From the NCBI GenBank assembly GCA_025201845.1, contig MU603991.1, positions 87,303 through 100,671 on the forward strand: a DNA stretch of 13,369 bases. Direction: 5' to 3'. The DNA comes from Martensiomyces pterosporus. Its lineage: Eukaryota > Kickxellomycota > Kickxellomycetes > Kickxellales > Kickxellaceae. This document shows positions 7,851 to 13,369 of the stretch, in pieces. The translations under genes were made by a program, and so were the position numbers. A model generated the notes under the pieces. That model was given only the letters and a program-made list of their open reading frames with translations, did not search any database and was not told where the DNA came from. Within the stretch, counting starts at the first letter, position 1, and every line of letters starts with the position of its first letter.

Positions 7851-8228
7851 GCTGGGAAGAGCAAGGGAGAGCGTGTGTTGCAAAGAAAACCTGCCGCTGA
7901 CCAGAGGGCGGGCGAAGTGAAAAAGATTGTTTGGAAGCACAATAAGAGGCTGCAGCAAAGTTGCACACCACCCCCACCACAAAGCCAGTTGCCGCAAGAG
8001 CCTTTTTGCCAGTCCACCCGCTCATCAGAGGACAGGTGGGGCAGCACATGGTCCCAGCCAGCCTCCAGAGTGCCTGTGCCAACACAATGGAGCTGCTGGA
8101 GCTGCTGGAACCGCTCCTGACAAACTCGTCTGGATTGTGTCCCTTCTCGGCTACGCCAGGGACCTTGGCAACATAGCAGAGCAACCCTTGGGTGTGCGGC
8201 AGCCGCACACTACTCCTGTATCAAAAGT

Positions 8229-8260
8229 AGCACAGGAGCACAGGAGCACAGGAGCACAGA
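8229..8260 (+). repeat. Short tandem repeat, AGCACAGG x 4
   Basis: Three exact copies of the 8-mer AGCACAGG are followed by a fourth that differs in its last base. It lies in the SEC2-PBDC1 intergenic region and looks like an ordinary microsatellite-like tract. Confidence 0.85.
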
Positions 8261-8823
8261 GCAAGCCCATCAGCAACAGCTGCTGTGAACCATGCTGGCA
8301 TCGATGAATGAGGGGTGGCGCCATGCTGTGAACGTGCATTTTTGCAATGCCTTTTGGCTGGACAAGCACAGCCAGGGGTGCTGGCTCGACAGCAGCCAAG
8401 AGGCTGGAAGACGATACTGCCACATGGCCGTCTATAGGATGCGTGGGGGAACACAGGGAAGACCTCCCACCTAGCAAGGGCTGCTGCTGCACTGCTTTGA
8501 GGAGCAGCACCACACTCCACACGCGTTCCTGGCTGACAACAGGGAGAATAGAAAAAGCTGCCCTTTGGCCTCCCCCAGAAGCACGGGATCAGTATCACGT
8601 GGATATGCCCAAATACCCACCGGTCTCCGTAAAGCGGATATCTGCTAGCTAGCACATTGGCGCCGCCGGGCCAGGCTCGCCTATCTCATATTAGCTGCGC
8701 CCGCAAAATAGCAAAAGCCGACTCAGTCCACCTGCGCCCGCAAGCACACTTGCCGTTTCTCTCCTCTTGTCAATCAACGAACAACCCCCCTTTTGCTATT
8801 CAGCTGAACGCATAGATCAAACA

Positions 8824-9246
8824 ATGTCGCTTCCACGTGCTGAGGATACCGGTAACATGGTGGAGATGGAGATGCAATGGGCGGTCAAGGCCATGCACCA
8901 CGCCGAGACTTACATGAAGCTCCTGAAGGCTGTGGGTGGCAAGAGCTTTAAGCTCACCCCCATCGATGACGAGCTGTACAATGACTACAAGGCCAACTTC
9001 CCAGAGATCAGCGCGGCCAAGCTCAACGAGGACGACTTCAAGACCGAAAAGGCCAAGGCCAAGTGGCGCAACTTCATCAACAAGTACGAGAAGAAGGTCA
9101 AGGACTTTAACTTTGGCTCGCTCCTTCGCATCGACTGCGCCGGCGATTACACCGAGGAGAACACCATGTTTGCTACCCGGACACAGTTCTACTGCATTGA
9201 AATCGCCCGGAACAAGGAAGGCCTCAACGACTTCTTGAAGCAGTAG
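8824..9246 (+). CDS. PBDC1: PBDC1 family protein (yeast Ypl225w/Chp1), eEF1A chaperone
   Basis: The gene encodes 140 residues (yeast Ypl225w is about 146). The family was named for a 'polysaccharide biosynthesis domain', but yeast work showed the protein binds ribosomes and assists co-translational folding of the GTP-binding domain of eEF1A. Conserved blocks are MEMQWAVKAMHHAETYMKLL (15-34), SFKLTPIDDELY (41-52), a charged LNEDDFKTEKAKAKWR (67-82), INKYEKKVKDFNFGSLLR (85-102) and DYTEENTMFATRTQFYCIEI (108-127). The protein is a soluble, cytosolic, small domain with no signal or membrane segment. The ATG at 8824 follows CAAACA, a good fungal start context; the frame is open further upstream but without homologous sequence. 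It is divergent from SEC2 and in tandem with the MoaE gene. The symbol follows the human orthologue. Confidence 0.95.
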   Translation: MSLPRAEDTGNMVEMEMQWAVKAMHHAETYMKLLKAVGGKSFKLTPIDDELYNDYKANFPEISAAKLNEDDFKTEKAKAKWRNFINKYEKKVKDFNFGSLLRIDCAGDYTEENTMFATRTQFYCIEIARNKEGLNDFLKQ

Positions 9247-9661
9247 ACCTAAAATTTTTCGTTTGCCTCTGACGATCGAGAATTAAAAAAGCGAAAACAG
9301 CCAACTACACATCCTTGTCAAGGTAGGCGGGCGAGGTGGCAGCTTCCAGCCATCGGATTGCTTGCTGATGCGTGTCCAGTGCCTGTCTGCTGCATCGCCC
9401 AGCCTTTGGTCCGTTGCAGGTCGGATGCCAAAGTTCCCTGTGCCAGCTGGGCAGCAAGGCCATGTGACAGAGGAGTATCTGAGGGGAGGGAGGCTGTGGT
9501 GGAAGGCGCGCCTCACAACCAGCGTAGCCACACGCGCTGCAGAGATAGGCACCCTTGCTCAGGGTACAGCGCTGCTTTTCCTTCTTTCTTGCTTGCGTTC
9601 ACAAATAGACATTTTCACACCTTCCAGGTTTTCTTTTTCTTTTTTTGCTTTATGCACAACA
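9247..9661 (+). promoter_or_regulatory. Intergenic region and leader before the MoaE gene
   Basis: This 415-bp region holds the PBDC1 3' end (an A-rich AATTAAAAAAG near 9282-9292) and the promoter of the MoaE gene. A T-rich tract, mostly T and C, runs from about 9629 to 9650, immediately before the start. An upstream ATG at 9652 opens an overlapping 27-codon frame (to about 9735) in a different frame from MoaE. The MoaE frame itself stays open leftward to at least 9368, but the extension is not like MoaE. Confidence 0.4.
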
Positions 9662-10320
9662 ATGGCGGCTCAGGGACCATGCTGCAATCACCAACTTCCA
9701 GACAACTACGTTCCGAAGCACTACAAGGACACTGACGACTCCTACGACCACTTTCTGATATCCGCAGAGCCCCTGAGCCTCGACCGCGCGTGCGCACTTG
9801 TACGCGACGACTCTGCCGGAGCGATATCCTCTTTCGAGGGAACTACTCGCAACACCTTCAATGGTGAGTATGAAAAGAACAGGCAGAGCAACAAGCACTC
9901 CACCCTGTTTTATTGCAGAGCTCTCCAGCTAATTGTTCTCTCCCTCCGCCCTCAAATGGTTGTCTTTGCTGACCCACGAACACTGCAGGCAAGCACGTCA
10001 TCAAGCTCGAGTACGAGGCATACGAGTCAATGGCTCGGAAGGAGTGGTATAGTATCGTAAAGGAAGCCCGATCCAAGTACCACATCTTGAGCACTGTGAT
10101 GCACCACAGAATCGGCGAAGTAGCTGTCGGGCAGACCAGCGTTATCATTGCTGTATCGTCTGCCCACCGTGGCGATGCGCTGAATGCCGTCCACTTCCTA
10201 ATCGACAGCCTAAAGGTGCGGCTGCCCATCTGGAAGAAGGAGCTTTTGGACGATGGCTCTGACAGCTGGAAGGAGAACGAGGCAATTGATCTTTCTGTGC
10301 ACAAGCCCACAGCACACTAG
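9662..10320 (+). CDS. MOCS2B: Molybdopterin synthase large (catalytic) subunit, MoaE/MOCS2B
   Basis: Exons 9662-9863 and 9989-10320 give a 177-residue protein. With its small partner MoaD/MOCS2A, which carries a thiocarboxylate, it inserts the two dithiolene sulfurs into cyclic pyranopterin monophosphate to make molybdopterin, in the cytosol. Conserved MoaE features are GAISSFEGTTRN (53-64), the H-R-I-G block (107-110), AVSSAHRGDALNAV (122-135), IDSLKVRLPIWKKE (139-152), whose lysines line the active site in known structures, and SWKEN (160-164). The splice AATG|GTGAGT to CTGCAG|GC joins N-G-K-H-V exactly where the family is continuous. The start at 9662 has A at -3 and G at +4. No small-subunit frame is visible nearby, so MoaD must be encoded elsewhere, unlike the bicistronic human MOCS2. 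The gene converges on the SulP gene with 107 bp between stop codons. Confidence 0.95.
9864..9988 (+). other. Intron of the MoaE gene (125 nt)
   Basis: It runs from GTGAGT to ACTGCAG, with a CTGAC branch point candidate at 9970-9974. An inner acceptor-like TTTTATTGCAG ends at 9919; using it would bring a stop codon (TAA) within four codons. Confidence 0.93.
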
Positions 10321-10427
10321 CAGCAGCCAAAGGCAGAAATCGCTGCTGAGGGCCCATTTGTGTTTGAGCACCGTTTTTCATTAGTATTTGGCATCTCTGT
10401 ACTTTTCAATCCGGACTAGTAAACAAC
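10321..10427. terminator. Short convergent 3' region between MoaE and SulP genes
   Basis: Only 107 bp separate the two stop codons, so the transcripts probably overlap at their 3' ends. No canonical AATAAA is present on either strand. T-rich and A-rich patches near 10374-10390 may serve as cleavage elements. Confidence 0.4.
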
Positions 10428-12747
10428 CTACTGAGATACGACGGTGAGATGCTGTTCCAGGTATGAAAGTGCCTCTTGAATGTTGCTGAACTCGTAGTCA
10501 CCACCGACCTTGTGTGCCATCCCTGACCTTTCAAATAGATCACAAACTGGCGCGCACACTCTTGCAAATGCCACGCGAATCTGCCGGCGGTTATACTCGC
10601 TAACAATGTTTAGCAGTATTTCAAGCGCACTGCCGTCAATGTCCGACATTCCGACCAAATCAAAGACCACAGCCCTTGTCGGCTTCATCCTGGGATCTTC
10701 TGACGGGTGCACACGCATGTCGCCGTAGAGCTCTAGGCGGTTGAGCCGTGCATGTAGCTGGCCTGCGTTGGCAAAGTACAGCGGCTCCTCTACACGCACA
10801 ATCAGCACGCCCTCCACATGCTCTACACGTGCATCGTCGTCGTAGCTTCCGTCGTCGTCACCATCGTCTGTTTGGCTGTCGCCTTGGGAGTCGGTGATGC
10901 TGCTAGAGGAGTTCCGATGCGCACCGACCGCGTGTGTAGAATCGTGGCTGTCGATAGGATGGAACTCGTATCTATTATCCGTCGACCTTCCCAGCAGCTT
11001 GATGCGCGGCATGTTGGAGCGCTTGATGACCATAACCAGCGAAATGATGACAGCAAGCAATATACCAGCCTCAACGGATGCAACAACGCTGGAAACGCAG
11101 ATAAACACCAGCAAAAACAAGTCAGGCCATGCTCTCACGCGGACCAGGAAGGCAATGGTGCGAGGTGTCGCTGTGAGCAGAGACATAACTGCGTCAATGA
11201 TAACTGCTGCCAGGACGCCTAACGGCAAGTGGTACAAGTATGGAAGAAGGCCAAGCAGCGATACAAGAACAAGCAGGGCAGCGACTATTCCAGATAGCTG
11301 GCTTTTTGCCTGCGCACGATCGTTCAGCTTACTGCGAGCCAGGGACCCGAACGCCGGGTATGATCCAAACGCCGAGCCAACGATATTGGACACGCCCAGC
11401 GCAACCAATTCGCGATTCGATGATACTGCATAGTGGTTTCTGCTGGCATACTCGCGGGCTACAATAACCGACTCTACTACGCCGATCATCGTGACTGTGA
11501 TTCCAGACGAGACAATGTCCTTGGCATCCACGTAGGCAGGGATATGCGGGATGCTGAATTGGGGGAGATCGCCATCCACCTTGCCAAACACCGCCACGTC
11601 GTATTTCGACTTCAAACTTGCTACCGACGATATAAGCGTTGTCAGGATGATCACAACCAGCGTGTCAGGGACGCTTTGTAGCCACTTGGCCATACTGAAC
11701 TGCTTCTTGGTTATGCGCAGCAGGCGTAGAAAGACCAGTGCGCCCAGCGAAACCAATGCAGTCACAGCATGCACCTCGTTGAGGTGCGAGAGCATAAATC
11801 TGAGGTCGTTCCATGGTGTCGAGTGGACTGAGTTTGACGAGGGCAGACCAAGAACGATGCGGGTCTGTCCGACGAGGATCACAATTGCTGCGCCGCTGAT
11901 GAATCCGCGTAGAGAGGACTCAGATATCATCGAATCTAAGAAGCCGAATCTAAACATGCCCAGTGCAAATGTGAACAGCCCTGAAGCGAGAGCCACAACG
12001 CTAGCAACCGCTGCTGCAAACTCATCGACCGCGTCATCTGGCGGTGTGTTTGGCTTGTATGCAGCATACAAGTGCTTGAGCTGGCTCTTGACGACAGTTC
12101 CAGTCAATACAGACACCAGCGCTTCGGGGCCCATTGACAGGTGCCGCGAAGTACCGAGCATTCCATAAACCAGCGCGGGAACAAGCGCCGTATACAGCCC
12201 ATACACTGGCTGCAGATGAGTCAGCGAGCTATAGGACAGCGCTTGTGGAATCAGCAAACAAGCAACCATGAATCCGGCCTTGATGTCTATTGCAAGATTC
12301 ACTAGGCTGTAGTCTGGCAGCCAGCCAACGATAGGTACATAGTAGCGAATACGCCGACTCCACCATCTGCGGTTAAAGATGGCTGAGTACGCCTGTTGTT
12401 GGTGTTGGTTCTGCTGGTTCTGCTGCTGCTGTTGCAAAGGCGAGTAGGAGGCACCACTTTCACGCAAAGGTGTTTGGCTAGGCGTGGGGGACGTGAACTC
12501 GGACGCATCCGAGGGAGACCGATAACCTGGCAGGAGTGGCAACGACTCGCTCTGCCGTATATCAGTGCCGTCATGCCCAGAGTCACCTACAGTGGCAGTT
12601 GAGACACAGCATAGTTGCAATACATAGGAGAAATTATAGCCATTGGTTTTTTTTTTTGAGGACATGCAAAGTTCCACCACAACCTGTGGGCTACAAAGAG
12701 GCTCGGCTGGTGTTGCCAAACTTACAAGGCGAATTTCTGCCGGACAT
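10428..12747 (-). CDS. SulP/SLC26 family anion (sulfate) transporter with STAS domain
   Basis: The proposed exons are 12747-12726 (22 nt) and 12586-10428, giving 726 residues. The N-terminal 95 residues are hydrophilic and include a Q/N-rich run (58-73). The membrane domain, about 96-530, contains the SulP signature LIPQALSYSSLTHLQPVYGLY (119-139, within one helix pair), GPEALVSVLTG (160-170) and GSYPAFGSLARSKLN (415-429). An acidic linker (578-592) precedes a C-terminal STAS domain (597-722) with the DLVGMSDIDGSALEIL core (650-665). Such proteins transport sulfate or related anions; substrate and membrane cannot be read here, though length and STAS domain resemble the uncharacterised yeast transporter Ypr003c. 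The splice has a consensus GTAAGT donor and keeps the frame. Without it, the first in-frame ATG is at 12665, with an 11-base A run six bases into the coding sequence. Confidence 0.93.
12587..12725 (-). other. Proposed intron 1 of the SulP gene (139 nt)
   Basis: On the minus strand it begins with a full-consensus GTAAGT and ends CCACTGTAG, with a CTCAAC branch candidate about 18 nt earlier. Phase matches on both sides: the upstream ATG at 12747 contributes seven codons plus one base. The intron also absorbs an A11 homopolymer (plus-strand T run at 12647-12657), unlikely in coding sequence. The length agrees with the other short introns. It is still a prediction, since the frame also stays open through it. 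Confidence 0.65.
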
Positions 12748-13003
12748 TCCAAAACGCTATCTTTTGTGGTGGCAAATAGTATCTATAGAAACAAATAAAC
12801 AGCAGCTTGTTGAGACGACGAGGGAAAGAAGCGTGTATTGATGCATCGTTGCGCTGACGCAGGTACATTGTGTCCAGTTTACCATCGGATCTCAGCAAAA
12901 CAAGGCCTGGCAGCTGCCCCCATGTTTACAATCTCGCACCCCCTCCTCCTGGCCTGCCCCGAAGGCATCTTGGTGAGATGTCGATATTCCACATCTCGGA
13001 CAG
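12748..13003. promoter_or_regulatory. SulP promoter and 3' flank of the right-edge gene
   Basis: These 256 bases lie between two co-directional minus-strand genes. They hold the SulP promoter and the 3' end of the TnpB/Fanzor-like gene. A perfect 7-bp inverted repeat, GAGATGT/ACATCTC, lies at 12975-12997, just after the latter's stop. A 10-bp palindrome, GGCAGCTGCC, is at 12909-12918. An AATAAA at 12791-12796 reads on the plus strand, so it serves neither gene. Confidence 0.45.
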
Positions 13004-13369
13004 TTATTGTTGATCTTGTTTCTTGGTCGTGCCCTTGCGCTGGCGCTTGGCAGGGGGCTGCTGCGGCTGCGGCTGCTCCTGCTCCTGCTGTCCATCGGCG
13101 GTCTGCACAGGCCGCTTCCCGCGTCTGAACCGCTCAGGGCGCTCACGATTCTTGCGGATTCCGTTGAGGATGTGTCTGAAATTCAAAACGACAGCGAGAT
13201 CCCTGTTCCACAGGCGCCAGCACGGCAACGGCTCCAAACACCTGCTGGCCTTGGACTCCAAACACTTTTCGTTTGTGCACTTGAGGAGTCCATGGCAGGT
13301 GACATTTGGCTTTTTCTTGATCATGTATGGCCGTGGGTTGCGCACTGTCTTGAAGGTCTTGAGGGCGCC
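13004..13369 (-). CDS. C-terminal part of a TnpB/Fanzor-like transposon protein (tentative, partial)
   Basis: The frame is open from the window's right edge to a TAA at 13004-13006, giving the last 121 residues; its start lies outside. Counting from the edge, a cysteine-rich stretch (C25, C31, C36, C44, C50) leads into WRLWNRDLAVVLNFRHIL (51-68). A zinc ribbon followed by N-R-D-x-x-A-x-x-N is how the last RuvC catalytic motif looks in TnpB and in eukaryotic Fanzor proteins, with D57 the presumed acidic residue. I also have an impression of similar NRD-type proteins repeated in genomes of early-diverging fungi. The tail is Q/P-rich and ends in basic KRQRKG and TKK clusters, a plausible nuclear localisation signal. 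The cysteine spacing is not a standard CxxC pair, so another transposon family or a degenerate copy is possible. Confidence 0.5.
   Translation of the reverse strand, partial: GALKTFKTVRNPRPYMIKKKPNVTCHGLLKCTNEKCLESKASRCLEPLPCWRLWNRDLAVVLNFRHILNGIRKNRERPERFRRGKRPVQTADGQQEQEQPQPQQPPAKRQRKGTTKKQDQQ

Larger units (their letters stand above)
7507..8823. promoter_or_regulatory. Divergent intergenic region between SEC2 and PBDC1
   Basis: This 1.3-kb region separates two outward-facing genes and is by far the longest gap between genes here. The SEC2 side (7507-7960) is purine-rich on the plus strand, that is pyrimidine-rich in the SEC2 direction. Features include a minus-strand TATAAAG (7578-7584), a CTA/TTA triplet run (7811-7827), a plus-strand TATATAAA (7843-7850), an 8-bp tandem repeat (8229-8260), a 12-bp palindrome (8643-8654) and a 12-bp direct repeat (8695-8706 and 8732-8743). 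Open frames of up to 147 codons overlap in several frames and are not recognisable. A non-coding RNA or small gene cannot be excluded. Confidence 0.5.

Noticed and set aside
8151..8655. Overlapping minus-strand frames of 123 and 144 codons in the SEC2-PBDC1 gap
   Set aside because: Composition is leucine/serine/cysteine-rich and repetitive in several frames at once, with no recognisable domain.
8767..8823. Longer PBDC1 start upstream of 8824
   Set aside because: The upstream in-frame start is TTG, and family similarity begins only after the ATG at 8824.
9362..9661. N-terminal extension of the MoaE frame by up to about 100 residues
   Set aside because: The extension shows no MoaE similarity, crosses the T-rich leader, and the ATG at 9662 has a strong context. 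A MoaD-like frame ending in Gly-Gly was also sought here and not found.

Overview
This window looks like nuclear DNA of a fungus. It carries intron-poor, closely spaced eukaryotic housekeeping genes with short GT-AG introns and fungal branch points, one of them an exact TACTAAC. Several proteins are most like fungal forms, notably the ELO elongase and a Sec2-type Rab exchange factor. Short intergenic regions, pyrimidine-rich leaders and Q-rich or disordered tails would suit an early-diverging lineage such as Kickxellomycotina, but that placement is an inference from general impression and not from a marker search.

Layout, left to right. Positions 1-1303 hold no gene I can support; the last ~230 bases are the pyrimidine-rich leader of the next gene. 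1304-2206 (+) is a fatty acid elongase (ELO family). Its 3' region contains a perfect 133-bp tandem duplication that doubles its poly(A) signal. 2706-3375 (-) is NIP7, a 60S ribosome biogenesis factor, in two exons. Back to back with it, 3834-4893 (+) is ribosomal protein uL15 (yeast RPL28, human RPL27A). Its first coding exon appears to be the ATG alone, followed by a 616-base intron. 5254-7506 (-) is a 750-residue Sec2/Rabin-type Rab GEF. A 1.3-kb divergent intergenic region follows, then 8824-9246 (+) encodes PBDC1 (yeast Ypl225w/Chp1), a ribosome-associated chaperone for eEF1A. 9662-10320 (+) is the molybdopterin synthase large subunit (MoaE/MOCS2B), in two exons. Convergent with it, 10428-12747 (-) is a SulP/SLC26 anion transporter with a STAS domain, for which I propose a 22-base first exon. 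The right edge (13004-13369, -) holds the C-terminal end of a protein with a cysteine ribbon and an NRD motif, reminiscent of TnpB/Fanzor transposon nucleases.

Three genes (NIP7, uL15, PBDC1) serve ribosome assembly or translation, and two of them share a 458-bp bidirectional promoter. The others are unrelated housekeeping functions: very-long-chain lipid synthesis, exocytosis, molybdenum cofactor synthesis and anion transport. The best candidate for something unusual is the partial TnpB/Fanzor-like gene with a hairpin just beyond its stop. The duplicated ELO 3' region and the start-codon-only exon of uL15 come next.
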